Shown: piece by piece, positions 50,402 to 59,669 of the stretch
Layout of the letters: every line of letters starts with the position of its first letter
Numbering within the stretch: position 1 is the first letter of the stretch
NCBI RefSeq assembly: GCF_900156065.1
Contig: NZ_FTNF01000023.1
Coordinates: 22,567-86,566, forward strand
Reading direction: 5' to 3'
From: Micromonospora avicenniae
Lineage (GTDB): Bacteria; Actinomycetota; Actinomycetes; Mycobacteriales; Micromonosporaceae
DNA length: 64,000 bases
Made by a program: the position numbers and the translations under genes
The notes under the pieces: generated by a model
Databases searched by the model: none
What the model saw: only the letters and a program-made list of their open reading frames with translations
Told to the model about the DNA's origin: nothing

Positions 50402-53400
50402 TCACGCTCGCTTGACTACCCCCAGGTCTGGTTCGAGGGTGATCGAGTCGACGTTGACGTTGCCGTCGTCGTTGGGACCGAACACGATGTTCACGGCGTC
50501 GCCGGCGGCGATCGGGAGTGTGACGGTGTGCTCGGACCAGGTGTCCCAGTTCGCGAGGGTCGGCAACTGGAGCACGAGCGACTCGGCTCCGCTGCTCAGG
50601 GTCATGGTCCGGGTGTTACCCATGGCGTTGGCGTACCGAATTCGCAGCGTGTAGTCGCCGTCCGCCGCCACGGCGCCGTTGAACCGTAGGCCGCTCTCCT
50701 TGGTCTTGAGACAGGCCACGAAGCCGCTGCCGGTGTAACCGGTGTGATCGGTACGCAGGCAGGCCGCACCGAGCAGCTGCGCGGCCTCCGCCTCGTGGAT
50801 ACGGGGACCGGCGGCGATCACGTCGATGGACGCGAGCAGGTCCGCTGCGACGTCAGGGTCGACCTGTCCGGCCGGAGCGGCCGTGATGAGGGCACCGAAC
50901 CGCTCGAGTGCGTCCCGCATCGCCGCGTTGTCGTTCGCGGATGCCGACTGGGCCGCAGCCGTGATCTCGTCGAGAAGCCGCTGCGACAGTGCTGGGGCGA
51001 TGCTCCCCTGGTCGGTTGCCAGTCGTACGTTCCCGGCGATCGAGAGCAACCCGCGAGGCGAGCCGAGCCGGATGCTGAGCAGCTCGTCGATCGCGGTCCG
51101 CGCCTCCGCACTCACCTGCGCAACCGGCAGACGGTAGAGATCCATGCGCAGGTCCTGAAGCGCGAGCAGCCGTCCCGTCACATCGCCGTGACGCAGCTCG
51201 GACTCGGCATTGTTCACTCGGCGTTGCAGCGTTGTGAGCGCCGACCCCGTCACCGCGCCGGACTTGTGCAGCTGGCGGATCAGCTGCGACATCGACCGCG
51301 TCTGCGTGACCCGGGTCGGCTTACCGCGTTCGCCGTTCGGTGAGCCGACGGCGACCTTGAAATCCTGGTCAGGGACCTGGCTCGCCGGCAGGGTCAGCTC
51401 GACGGTGCTGGTTCCGGCTCCGGCGATCCGTACGGTCCGCGGCTCGCCGACGGCACGTCCGTCGAGGACCAGTTGGGTGGGGACAGCCGCCACGGTGCTT
51501 CCGGGGTTGGTGAGCGGCGCGGTCACGGTCAGGCGTTGCGTGCCCGCGTCCAGGGTGGCTTGGGCGGCTCCAAAGCTGGGGCGGGGCGGGGTGTACCGGT
51601 CGAGCGTGCGCCGGTCCTCCTTGGTCGCCGGCCGGATCCGGACCGCCTGCCCGCCTCCGCCGACCATCGACATGCTGAGCACGGTCGACGAGCGGACGAG
51701 CACCTTACTGATCTCGATCGGCAGCGGATTCCCGCGCCAGGTCGTCTCGGCCGCATCGGAGTAGATCTCGGCCACGTACTCGCCGTGCGCCAGGAACGAC
51801 AGGGGCATCTCGAGGGTGCGGTCGTTCTCGTCGGTGATCGCGCTGAGGTACCAGGTGTCGCCGTGACGTCGGGCCGCCGTCGTGTAGTCGCCGATCGCGC
51901 TGTCGAGGATCCGGCTCTCGTCCCACGTGGTGGGCATGTCCTTCAGGAACGCGAAGCCCGGATGCGCGGCGTAGTTCTCAGGGGTGTCCGCGAGCATCTG
52001 CATCGGGCTGTAGAAGAGCGTGGAGAGCGCCAACTGGGCGGCCGAGGTGGTCTGGACGCGGGTGCCGAGCTTGGCCGGGTCCCAGGTGACGTTCAGGACA
52101 CCGGGGGTGTAGTCGGCCGGGCCACCCATGAACCGGGTGAACGGCAGAATGGTGGCCTGCGCCGGCGGGTTGCCGTTCACGCCCTTGTGGTTCTGCTGCT
52201 CCATCCCGGCGACGCCCTCACCGGTCATCATGTTGGGGTAGGTGCGGGCGAGCCCGGTCGGCTTGATCGCCTCGTGGGCGTCGATCGTGATGTGGTGGCG
52301 GGCCGCCGCGTCGATCACGCGCTGGTAGTGCCGCACGGCTTCCTGGTCGAAGTGGCTGCGGTTCACCCCACCCAGCAGGAACTTGGTGGCGTAGCCGGTT
52401 TTGATCGCGTGGATACCGAGTTCCTCGTACCGGGAGAAGATCTCCTCGATGTGCGTGTCGTAGTAGTCGACGTCGCCCCGCGTCTCGTTGTGCGCGATGA
52501 ACCCGACACCGTTCTGCTCGGCGTACTCGAGCACCGCGGGCAGGTCGAAGTCGGGCTGCGGGGTGAGGAAGTCCTGGTTCGCCCAGGTGCCGCCGGCGTT
52601 CGTGTTCCAACCCTCGGCGAGTACGTACTTGGAACCCGCCCGCTTCGCCAGATCGATGTACTGCTTCACGCGAGCGGTCGTGGCTCCGTGGTTCGGTCCG
52701 TAGTTCCAGGTGGTCTGGCGGCGCTGAAGCTCCCACCACACACCGACGTACGTGGCGGGCTTGATCCAGGACGTGTCGCCGGCGCAGATCTCGCACGGGT
52801 CGTTGAGATTCTCGATCAGGTGGGACTCGGCCAGGTCACCGGGCCGCTCACCGATGGTCAGGGTGCGCCACGGGGTGGAGAACTCGCCGCGCAGCTTCGC
52901 CTTCGTGCCGTCCGGCAGACTGATCAGGTCGCTCGTGAACCGGCCCGGCTGGCCCGGCACCGCCTTCAGCGTCATGCTCGGATAGTCGGTCAGGTCGGCT
53001 TCGTGCACCACCAGGTAGGTGTCGCCGGCCGCCAGGGTGATGGGCGTCTGGGCCGTCGGTACGGCCGACAGTGGCTGGTCGCGGTAGTGCTGCTCGTCGG
53101 CGTTCCAGTCCGTGCCGGCGGCCAGCGACCAGCTTCGCGAGGCAGGGTCCAAAGCGAACTCGGTTCGCTCGGCGGTCACCGTGTAGGCGTCGAGTCCCGG
53201 CTGGGCCGGGATGTGGTAGCGAAACCCGACGCCGTCGTCGAAGACACGAACGATGACGTCCAGACGGAACCCGGTGTCCGCCTGCACGGCGTGGACCGTG
53301 AGTTCACGAGCGTGGTTGCGGACCTTGCTGTCAGTCCCCCAGAGCGGCTTCCACGTCTCGTCGATGGTGCGGCGTTGCACGGACTCGATGCTCATGGCCT

Positions 53401-53707
53401 GGGTCAGGCTGGGTCGTCCCGCGAGGTCGATACCGAGCCCGGAGGCGCCGACCACCACCTGGCCGCGATTCGTGACGCTGTAGGTGAGCCGCCCGCCGTC
53501 AGCGCTGATCGCGACGCCCAGCGATCCGTCCGGAGACTTCACCACCTGCCCAGCGCTCTCCGGCACCGCGATCATAGCTGCCGGTACGGCTGGAACCAGC
53601 GGCTCGTTCGCGCGCGCAGGCGCCGCGAGGATCCCGGCTGAGAGCGCGAGGGCTGTCGTTGCCACCAAAGCGGTCCTCAGCGTCGGCCTTCGGCCAGCAC
53701 TGTTCAT
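50402..53707 (-). CDS. secreted multi-domain GH97 glycoside hydrolase, inverting type
   Basis: 1101 residues from ATG 53707 (the ATG 12 bases upstream lacks ribosome spacing). Signal peptide about 1-34. GH97 N-terminal domain (60-300), barrel with WWELQRRQTTWNYGPNHG, IAHNETRGDVDYYDTHIEEI and IHAIKTGYATKFLLGG, MMTGEGVAGMEQQN, and a C-terminal beta domain. Where the retaining enzyme has Asp, this one has Gly (IKTGY), with Glu in HNETRG and in TGEGVAGME, the pattern of inverting GH97 alpha-glucosidases. A CARDB-like Ig domain, a helical FIVAR-like domain (about 800-960) and a CBM6/35-like module at the end follow. It is extracellular and polysaccharide-directed. Confidence 0.9.
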   Translation of the reverse strand: MNSAGRRPTLRTALVATTALALSAGILAAPARANEPLVPAVPAAMIAVPESAGQVVKSPDGSLGVAISADGGRLTYSVTNRGQVVVGASGLGIDLAGRPSLTQAMSIESVQRRTIDETWKPLWGTDSKVRNHARELTVHAVQADTGFRLDVIVRVFDDGVGFRYHIPAQPGLDAYTVTAERTEFALDPASRSWSLAAGTDWNADEQHYRDQPLSAVPTAQTPITLAAGDTYLVVHEADLTDYPSMTLKAVPGQPGRFTSDLISLPDGTKAKLRGEFSTPWRTLTIGERPGDLAESHLIENLNDPCEICAGDTSWIKPATYVGVWWELQRRQTTWNYGPNHGATTARVKQYIDLAKRAGSKYVLAEGWNTNAGGTWANQDFLTPQPDFDLPAVLEYAEQNGVGFIAHNETRGDVDYYDTHIEEIFSRYEELGIHAIKTGYATKFLLGGVNRSHFDQEAVRHYQRVIDAAARHHITIDAHEAIKPTGLARTYPNMMTGEGVAGMEQQNHKGVNGNPPAQATILPFTRFMGGPADYTPGVLNVTWDPAKLGTRVQTTSAAQLALSTLFYSPMQMLADTPENYAAHPGFAFLKDMPTTWDESRILDSAIGDYTTAARRHGDTWYLSAITDENDRTLEMPLSFLAHGEYVAEIYSDAAETTWRGNPLPIEISKVLVRSSTVLSMSMVGGGGQAVRIRPATKEDRRTLDRYTPPRPSFGAAQATLDAGTQRLTVTAPLTNPGSTVAAVPTQLVLDGRAVGEPRTVRIAGAGTSTVELTLPASQVPDQDFKVAVGSPNGERGKPTRVTQTRSMSQLIRQLHKSGAVTGSALTTLQRRVNNAESELRHGDVTGRLLALQDLRMDLYRLPVAQVSAEARTAIDELLSIRLGSPRGLLSIAGNVRLATDQGSIAPALSQRLLDEITAAAQSASANDNAAMRDALERFGALITAAPAGQVDPDVAADLLASIDVIAAGPRIHEAEAAQLLGAACLRTDHTGYTGSGFVACLKTKESGLRFNGAVAADGDYTLRIRYANAMGNTRTMTLSSGAESLVLQLPTLANWDTWSEHTVTLPIAAGDAVNIVFGPNDDGNVNVDSITLEPDLGVVKRA

Positions 53708-54022
53708 CGTCTGTCCCATCCTCGACCGAAGCGGCCGTAACCCGACCGAAACAATCAGGGACCCTAGGGATGCCGTGCGCCGGTGGTCAATCCTCAGAAT
53801 TCCGAGGATTCAGGGCCCTTTACGCTGGAAATACCTTGCTGTCTGTTGTTATGCGCGTCACCAATCGACGGGCTGCGCACGGAGAATCGGCAATCCTCGA
53901 AGGACGGCGGCAGGCGCCTGCGCGACAGCGCGACGTGGCACGTCCACAGTCGCGTCGGCGGGGGTGCCGCCGGCAGCGCGGCCGAACCGCGGGCCGCCCT
54001 GGCTCCTGACACACTCAGCGGC
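53708..54022. other. 315-bp upstream region of the secreted GH97 gene
   Basis: No gene supported. It holds one near-perfect 22-bp palindrome (53789-53810) and otherwise arginine-rich shadow frames. No clear promoter pair was located. Confidence 0.4.
53789..53810. promoter_or_regulatory. 22-bp near-perfect palindrome upstream of the secreted GH97 gene
   Basis: AATCCTC-A-GAATTC-C-GAGGATT is symmetric at all but one position pair. It lies 82 bases before ATG 53707 and may be the operator of a sugar-responsive repressor; no regulator gene sits beside it. Confidence 0.5.
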
Positions 54023-54220
54023 GTGTTCATCACCGTGACCCTGCGGAACGTCGGTACCGCGGCAATCGTGGTCGGGCTGCTCATCGCCATGCTCACCCTC
54101 GGCACGACCACTGACCGTCCATTCATCCTGGCCTGGTTGTTCGTCGTCATCGGTCTTGGCCTGCGGTTGGAGGCCGCCATTCGCGGTCGCAACGGGCCGG
54201 ACCGAGGTGCCGGGCACTGA
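54023..54220 (+). CDS. small two-span membrane protein, 65 residues
   Basis: GTG 54023 opens a frame with two hydrophobic helices, VGTAAIVVGLLIAMLTLG and FILAWLFVVIGLGLRLEAAI, joined by a short polar turn (TTTDRPF), and a basic/acidic tail. The composition is clearly membrane-protein-like and unlike the shadow frames. Family unknown. Ribosome site weak. The following gene, DUF427, starts 168 bases downstream on the same strand. Confidence 0.65.
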   Translation: MFITVTLRNVGTAAIVVGLLIAMLTLGTTTDRPFILAWLFVVIGLGLRLEAAIRGRNGPDRGAGH

Positions 54221-54388
54221 GCTTCCTGGCGGTGCACCCTCGTCGAGCGGCACGCGCGACACGTCGGCACGGCCACGGCGCCACTCCAGGATCGGGTGGT
54301 CGGCGGTCGACCGCCGCGAGACGTCATAGGCCCCCTGATCGTTGAGCCGGTGCCACCCGAACCCGGCCCGTCGTGAACTGGAGGAAAG

Positions 54389-55153
54389 GTGCGAGATTAT
54401 CCGCAGGCGATCGGCCCGGACGACCGCGTCGAGCCGGTGCCGCGCCGGATCCGCGCGTACCTCGCCGGCGAGCTGGTGCTGGACACGACACGGGCACAGT
54501 ACGTGTGGGAGTGGCCGTTCTACCCCCACTACTACATCCCGCTCAATGACGTGAACCGCAGCCTGCTGGTCGATGAGCACCGCACGGAGCGGATCCCGTG
54601 CGGGACCGGACGGGTGTACGGGCTGCAGGTCGGTGAGACGTCCCGCCCGTCGTCCGCTCGATGCTATGGAGACGACGCGCTGCCCGGACTGGCGGACACG
54701 GTTCGATTCGACTGGGCCGCCATGGACAGCTGGTTCGAGGAGGACGAAGAGGTCTTCGTGCACCCCCGCAACCCGTACTCCCGGGTCGATGCGCTGCGGT
54801 CCACCCGGCACGTACGGGTGGAACTCGACGGGCTCGTACTGGCCGAGTCGGCGTCACCGGTGCTGGTCTTCGAGACCGGGCTGCCCATCCGCTACTACCT
54901 CAACCGGACCGAGGTGAACTTCGAGCACCTCGTGGCGTCGAAGACGACGACCGCCTGCCCGTACAAGGGCCGGACGAGCCGCTACTGGTCGGTACGCGTC
55001 GGCGGCACCGTCCAACCGGACCTGGCCTGGTCGTACGAGTTCCCCACCAGCGCGCTCATCCCGATCGCCGGGCTGATCGCCTTCTACAACGAGAAAGTTG
55101 ACCTGGTCATCGACGGCCAGCGGCTCACCCGGCCGAAGACGCACTTCTCCTGA
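54389..55153 (+). CDS. DUF427 domain-containing protein
   Basis: 254 residues with two DUF427 repeats: the first about 20-135, the second from about 135 (HVRVELDGLVLAESASPVLVFETG, split as HVRVELDGLVLAES, ASPVLVFETG, then LPIRYYLNRTEVNFEHL and TSRYWSVRVGG). DUF427 proteins are small beta-rich proteins of unknown function, often near nucleotide or sugar metabolism genes. The GTG start 54389 follows GGAGGAAAGG. It stands alone. Confidence 0.9.
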   Translation: MRDYPQAIGPDDRVEPVPRRIRAYLAGELVLDTTRAQYVWEWPFYPHYYIPLNDVNRSLLVDEHRTERIPCGTGRVYGLQVGETSRPSSARCYGDDALPGLADTVRFDWAAMDSWFEEDEEVFVHPRNPYSRVDALRSTRHVRVELDGLVLAESASPVLVFETGLPIRYYLNRTEVNFEHLVASKTTTACPYKGRTSRYWSVRVGGTVQPDLAWSYEFPTSALIPIAGLIAFYNEKVDLVIDGQRLTRPKTHFS

Positions 55154-55293
55154 CCGCGGCCGCACCGGCGAGAGTCCTGTGACGGCGGGCACACCTCGTC
55201 ACGGCCGGCGTCGCAATCCTGTCTCGGCTGCTGAAGAAGTCCCCCGAAGCCACGACGGCGTCGAGTATCAGCAGGAGAAGGACGGGTGCCGCG

Positions 55294-55908
55294 GTGAGGA
55301 CCGGTCGGCTTGAGGCGTTCAGTGATGGCGTGCTCGCCATCATCATCACGATCATGGTGTTGGAGCTGAAGGTCCCGGATGGGCACAGCTACACCGACCT
55401 CATCCACACCAGCGGAGTCGGGCTGCTGGTGTATCTGCTCAGCTTCGTGTTCGTGGGTATCTACTGGAACACCCACCATCAGCTGTTCCACCTGGTTCGG
55501 CAGGTCAGCGGCGGTGTGCTGTGGGCGAACCTGGGGCTGTTGTTCTGCCTGTCGCTTGTCCCGTTCACGACGGCCTGGGTCTCCGAATCGAGGTTCGAAC
55601 AGACTCCGGTCGTCATCTACGGCCTGGACCTGCTCAGTGCCGCCGTCGCCTACGTCGTACTCCAAACGGTGATCATCCGGCGGGAGGGACCGGACTCACC
55701 GCTACACCGGGCCGTCGGAGCCGACCTCAAGGGCAAACTCTCCATAGCGTTCGACGTCGCCGGCGTCCTCAGTGCCCTGACGATCGACCGCGACGGGCAC
55801 GTCGGCGTCTGGCTCGCCATGTCGTGCTTCGTCCTCGTCGTGATCATTTGGGTCGTCCCCGACCGCCGTATCTACCGTGCGCTGCGTCAGAACGAGGTTC
55901 CCGCCTGA
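55294..55908 (+). CDS. TMEM175-family potassium channel protein
   Basis: 204 residues, six hydrophobic spans. The family signature RxxxFSDGVxAIxxT is present as RLEAFSDGVLAIIITIMVLE (about 5-24), the pore-lining helix 1. Bacterial TMEM175 proteins are tetrameric K+ leak channels in the plasma membrane. VSFVFVGIYWNTHHQLFHLV-like segment LSFVFVGIYWNTHHQLFHL marks spans 2-3. GTG 55294 starts MRTGRLEAF. Single gene. Confidence 0.9.
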   Translation: MRTGRLEAFSDGVLAIIITIMVLELKVPDGHSYTDLIHTSGVGLLVYLLSFVFVGIYWNTHHQLFHLVRQVSGGVLWANLGLLFCLSLVPFTTAWVSESRFEQTPVVIYGLDLLSAAVAYVVLQTVIIRREGPDSPLHRAVGADLKGKLSIAFDVAGVLSALTIDRDGHVGVWLAMSCFVLVVIIWVVPDRRIYRALRQNEVPA

Positions 55909-56071
55909 GAGCCCGCGGCCGTGGACAGGAGCCGGTCACACCGCGGACCGCCGGGACGCAGGTAGCGCGCCTTTGGGCGGCATTTCCCTGGAGCTGTCAC
56001 AGGCCGGGTGATTCCCGGTCTTAACTGGTACCGGATGGCAACTGGTGCCCCGGCCAACAGGAAGGATCGTC

Positions 56072-56827
56072 ATGAAGATCGTGGTAATCGGCGGCACCGG
56101 CCTGATCGGGTCGAAGCTCGTGGCGAAGCTTCGCGAGCAGGGTCACGAGGCGGTACCGGCGTCACCGAAAACCGGCGTCAACACCATCACCGGCGAGGGC
56201 CTGGCCGAGGCGTTGGCCGGCGCGTCCGTGGTGGTCGACGTGGCGAACGCCCCCTCGTGGGAGGACGACGCCGTGCTCGAGTTCTTCAAGACCTCCACCC
56301 GGAACCTGCTCGCCGCGGAGGCGGCTGCCGGCGTCGGGCACCATGTGGCGCTGTCGATCGTGGGGACCGATCGACTGCCGGAGAACGGCTACTTCCGCGC
56401 GAAGGTCGCGCAGGAGAAGCTGATCGAGGCGTCGTCGATCCCGTTCTCGATCGTGCACGCGACGCAGTTCTTCGAGTTCGTCAAGGGCATCGCCGACTCC
56501 GCCGCGGACGGCGACACGGTCCGGATGGCACCTGTGCTCTTCCAACCCATCGCCGGCGACGAGGTGGCCCAGACCCTCGACCGGGTGGCGGTGGGGTCGC
56601 CGTTGAACGGTCGGCTCGAGATCGCCGGGCCTGAGCGGCTCCGGATGGACGAGTTCTTCCGCAACGCCCTGGCTGCCCTGGGTGATCCGCGAAAGGTGGT
56701 CACCGACCCGCACGCGCGCTACTTCGGCTCGGAGTTGGACGAGCGGAGCCTGGTGCCGGACGACGGGGCGGTGCTCGGGGAGATCAAGTACGCCGACTGG
56801 CTGGGCCGGGCCGGGTCCGGCAGGTAA
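56072..56827 (+). CDS. NAD(P)-binding NmrA/SDR-like protein
   Basis: 251 residues. The N-terminal Rossmann motif GGTGLIGSKLV (about 7-17) binds NAD(P). Later segments SIVGTDRLPENGYFRAKVAQ (with YFRAK replacing the SDR YxxxK) and FSIVHATQFFEF are typical of atypical extended SDRs of the NmrA/YwnB type. It may be a redox sensor or isomerase-type reductase. ATG 56072 follows CAGGAAGG; a start 27 bases upstream is less likely. Single gene. Confidence 0.92.
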   Translation: MKIVVIGGTGLIGSKLVAKLREQGHEAVPASPKTGVNTITGEGLAEALAGASVVVDVANAPSWEDDAVLEFFKTSTRNLLAAEAAAGVGHHVALSIVGTDRLPENGYFRAKVAQEKLIEASSIPFSIVHATQFFEFVKGIADSAADGDTVRMAPVLFQPIAGDEVAQTLDRVAVGSPLNGRLEIAGPERLRMDEFFRNALAALGDPRKVVTDPHARYFGSELDERSLVPDDGAVLGEIKYADWLGRAGSGR

Positions 56828-57225
56828 CGCGACACCGAGCCGCGCGATCGCCGAGCGGCGGCAACGGTTCGACGCGGCCCTGTCCCCGATGCGGATCCAC
56901 TCGAAGGCCGTTGCGCTCGAAGTGCCCGTGGCCCGGTTGCATCTCCACAAGCTGACCACAGGTCGGGGCCCGGTGACTTATGGTGAAAAACCGGCACCCC
57001 CGCCGTCGGCCCCAGGCGGCGCGACACGAGCACCACGATCATGGCCGTTGACTCACCCTGTCCAGCCGGAGGGCGGACCGATGACCAAGCTGACGTCGCG
57101 GCGCCGGGTGTCGACGGACCACCCCTCCCGCGCCAGCAGGTCGCACGCCAGGGCCGCCGTCGCCGGCCCTTACGCGGCCGGCACCGGGCCGACACCGAAC
57201 GCGCGCGTCGTCCACCACTGCTGAG
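56828..57225. other. 398-bp stretch without a firm gene
   Basis: Only one short frame (57081-57224) has a good ribosome site; the rest shows no recognisable protein, RNA structure or repeat. Confidence 0.4.
57081..57224 (+). CDS. possible 47-residue small ORF upstream of a membrane protein gene
   Basis: ATG 57081 has GGAGGG seven bases upstream and the frame ends at TGA 57224, one base before ATG 57226 of the next gene, so translation could be coupled. The peptide is basic (MTKLTSRRRVSTDH...VVHHC) without a recognised family; the composition is close to random high-GC sequence. It could act as a leader peptide or be spurious. Confidence 0.3.
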   Translation: MTKLTSRRRVSTDHPSRASRSHARAAVAGPYAAGTGPTPNARVVHHC

Positions 57226-57702
57226 ATGGACTGGGCCGGATGGGCGTTGTTCGGGTTGGTCGCCACCACGGCGCTCACCGCGGCACTGACCGCTGCCCAA
57301 CTGGCCGGCCTTACTCGGATCGACTTTCCGCTGCTACTCGGAACCCTCGTCACCGAGGACCCCGACCGCGCCCGCGTCGTCGGCTTCTTCATGCACCTCG
57401 CCGCCGGTCAGGGCTTCGCCCTCGGTTACACGGCCACGTTCGCCCTGCTGCACCGCGCCACCTGGTGGATCGGGGCGCTGCTCGGGACCATCCACGTCGG
57501 AATCGCGCTGACGGTGCTCCTGCCGCTGCTTCCGGGCGTCCACCCGCGCATCGCCTCGCAGCGGGCGGGGCCGGCCAGCACGGCCGTGCTGGAGCCGCCC
57601 GGCCTGTTCGCCCTCAACTACGGAAACCAGACGCCGGCGGTCGCGGCCGTCGTTCACATCATGTACGGGGTGGTCCTCGGAGTACTCCTCCAACCCCACT
57701 GA
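57226..57702 (+). CDS. four-span membrane protein, 158 residues
   Basis: Hydrophobic segments at about 4-24 (WALFGLVATTALTAALTAAQ), 55-75, 80-100 and 138-156 (AVVHIMYGVVLGVLLQPH). A histidine-containing FFMHLAAGQGFALGYTATFA between spans 2 and 3 and HVGIALTVLLPLLPGVHP may bind heme or metal, but this is a guess. The family is not named. It precedes the GH15 gene by 34 bases, in the same direction, so they may be co-transcribed. Confidence 0.85.
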   Translation: MDWAGWALFGLVATTALTAALTAAQLAGLTRIDFPLLLGTLVTEDPDRARVVGFFMHLAAGQGFALGYTATFALLHRATWWIGALLGTIHVGIALTVLLPLLPGVHPRIASQRAGPASTAVLEPPGLFALNYGNQTPAVAAVVHIMYGVVLGVLLQPH

Positions 57703-57736
57703 CTCGCGTCCGGCGACTCCTCAGGAGGCGATCTCC

Positions 57737-59548
57737 ATGACCGGCCGGTCCGACACGACCAGCCCCCGATCCCCCGCGCCGATCAGCGACTACGGGCTGC
57801 TGGGAGACACCCGCACCGCCGCCCTCGTCGCCAGCGACGGCGCCCTCGACTGGCTCTGCGTTCCGCGTTTCGACGGCGAGCCCCTGTTCGGCCGGTTGAT
57901 CGGAGGTCGGGACGCGGGAACGTTCCGGATCGGTCCGGCCCGACCGGCCACCGTCGTCGAACGGCGCTACCGCCGGCACAGCGCCACCCTCGAAACGACC
58001 TGGGCGGTGGGCGGCAGCCGGCTCACCCTCACCGAGGGCATGATCGCCGAGGTCAGCGGCCGCCTGCTACCCACGACGCTGATCGTGCGGCGGCTGTCGA
58101 CCGAGGACGCGGCGGTCGACGCGGTCGTCGAATTCGACCCTCGCCTCGGCGTACGGCACCGGCGCCCCCGAGTCCACCACCGGCACCAGGCCCTGGTGTG
58201 TCAGTGGGGGTCGCTCGCCGTCTCGCTGAGCAGCAGTCCCGCTCTCACCATCGAACCGGGCCGGCCTACCGTGATCACGGTTCGACCCGGCCGGCCGGTC
58301 ACCTTCGCGCTCGCCGTGGCGCACCGCGAACCGCTGATCCACGTCGAGCCGGCATCCGCCTGGGAACTGCTCAACGAGGACGAGGACCGCTGGCGAGCCT
58401 GGACCGCCGAGATCGACGAGTCACTGCCCTTCCGGGAACACGTCGTACGAAGCCTGCTCACCATGCGGCTGCTGACCTACTCGCCCTCGCGAGCCCCGGT
58501 GGCCGCACCCACGACGTCCCTGCCCGAGGATCCCGGCGGAACCCGGAACTGGGACTACCGTTACGTCTGGCCCCGTGACGCCAGCATCTGCGTCAGCGCC
58601 TTCCTCAGCGTCGGCAAACCCGGCGAGGCGCGCGGGTTCCTCGCCTGGCTGCTGCACGCCAGTCGGCTGCAGCGGCCACGGCTGCCGGCACTGCTCACCC
58701 TGCACGGCCGGCACGTACCGCCAGAGCGGGAACTGCCCGGCTGGCCCGGCTACCTCGACAGCGTTCCCGTACGGATCGGCAACGCCGCCGCGGGGCAACA
58801 CCAACTCGACGGCTACGGCTGGGTCATCGACGCCGCCTGGGCGTTCGTGCAGGCCGGGCAGCCCCTCTACAGCGAGACGTGGCGGGCGGTGCGCGGCTTC
58901 GCCGACGTGGTCAGCCGTTGCTGGCAGGAACCCGACGCCGGCATCTGGGAGGTTCGCGAACCCGCCCAACACATACATTCCAAGCTCATGGGCTGGCTCG
59001 CCCTGGACCGGGCCCTGCGTATCGCCGACACTCACCCCCTGCCCGGCCGGCAACGCCGACGCTGGCAGGAAGCACGAGACGCCATCGCCGCCGAGGTCCG
59101 GGTATCCGGCTTCGACCCGACAGCGACCAGCTACGTCCGCGGCTACGCATCCCGGGACCTCGACGCGGCCCTGCTCGTCCTGCCGTTGCTCGGCATGGAC
59201 AGTGGCGATCCGCCCCGGGTTCGCGGCACCGTCGACGCCATCCGGGACCGGCTCTCCGCCGGCGGTCCGCTGCTGTACCGCTACCCCCCGGGACGCGACG
59301 GCCTACCCGGTACCGAGAGCGCCTTCCTGCCCTGCTCGTTCTGGCTCGTCCAGGCTCTGGCCGGCACCGGACGCCGCAGCGAGGCGGTCGAGCTGTTCCG
59401 GAGCATGCTCGACCTCGCCAGCCCACTCGGCCTCTACGCCGAGGAGCTGGACCCCGCGACCGGCGCTCACCTCGGTAACTACCCGCAGACACTGACCCAC
59501 GCCGCGCTCGTCCAAGCCGCACTCGCCATTCGCGACGCGCCCGGTTAG
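57737..59548 (+). CDS. glycoside hydrolase family 15 protein (glucoamylase/trehalase-like)
   Basis: 603 residues, cytoplasmic (no signal peptide). N-terminal beta-sandwich: ISDYGLLGDTRTAALVASDG followed by ALDWLCVPRFDGEPLFGRL. Catalytic (alpha/alpha)6 barrel from about 250: GGTRNWDYRYVWPRDASICV (family signature, about 262-281), general acid Glu in PDAGIWEVREPAQHIHSKLM (about 400-420), base Glu in PGTESAFLPCSFWLVQAL (about 515). Bacterial GH15 enzymes of this type hydrolyse trehalose or alpha-glucans. ATG 57737 follows AGGAGGCG. Confidence 0.95.
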   Translation: MTGRSDTTSPRSPAPISDYGLLGDTRTAALVASDGALDWLCVPRFDGEPLFGRLIGGRDAGTFRIGPARPATVVERRYRRHSATLETTWAVGGSRLTLTEGMIAEVSGRLLPTTLIVRRLSTEDAAVDAVVEFDPRLGVRHRRPRVHHRHQALVCQWGSLAVSLSSSPALTIEPGRPTVITVRPGRPVTFALAVAHREPLIHVEPASAWELLNEDEDRWRAWTAEIDESLPFREHVVRSLLTMRLLTYSPSRAPVAAPTTSLPEDPGGTRNWDYRYVWPRDASICVSAFLSVGKPGEARGFLAWLLHASRLQRPRLPALLTLHGRHVPPERELPGWPGYLDSVPVRIGNAAAGQHQLDGYGWVIDAAWAFVQAGQPLYSETWRAVRGFADVVSRCWQEPDAGIWEVREPAQHIHSKLMGWLALDRALRIADTHPLPGRQRRRWQEARDAIAAEVRVSGFDPTATSYVRGYASRDLDAALLVLPLLGMDSGDPPRVRGTVDAIRDRLSAGGPLLYRYPPGRDGLPGTESAFLPCSFWLVQALAGTGRRSEAVELFRSMLDLASPLGLYAEELDPATGAHLGNYPQTLTHAALVQAALAIRDAPG

Positions 59549-59669
59549 CCGGGCAGGGTGCCCCGCGTCCCCCGAACGGCGCTCGACAGGCGGCGCCGCT
59601 CCTCGGTGCGCCTGCCCGCACCGAGGAGCCGCCGCCAGCCGCTCGCCCGAGACGCGACGGACGAGAACG

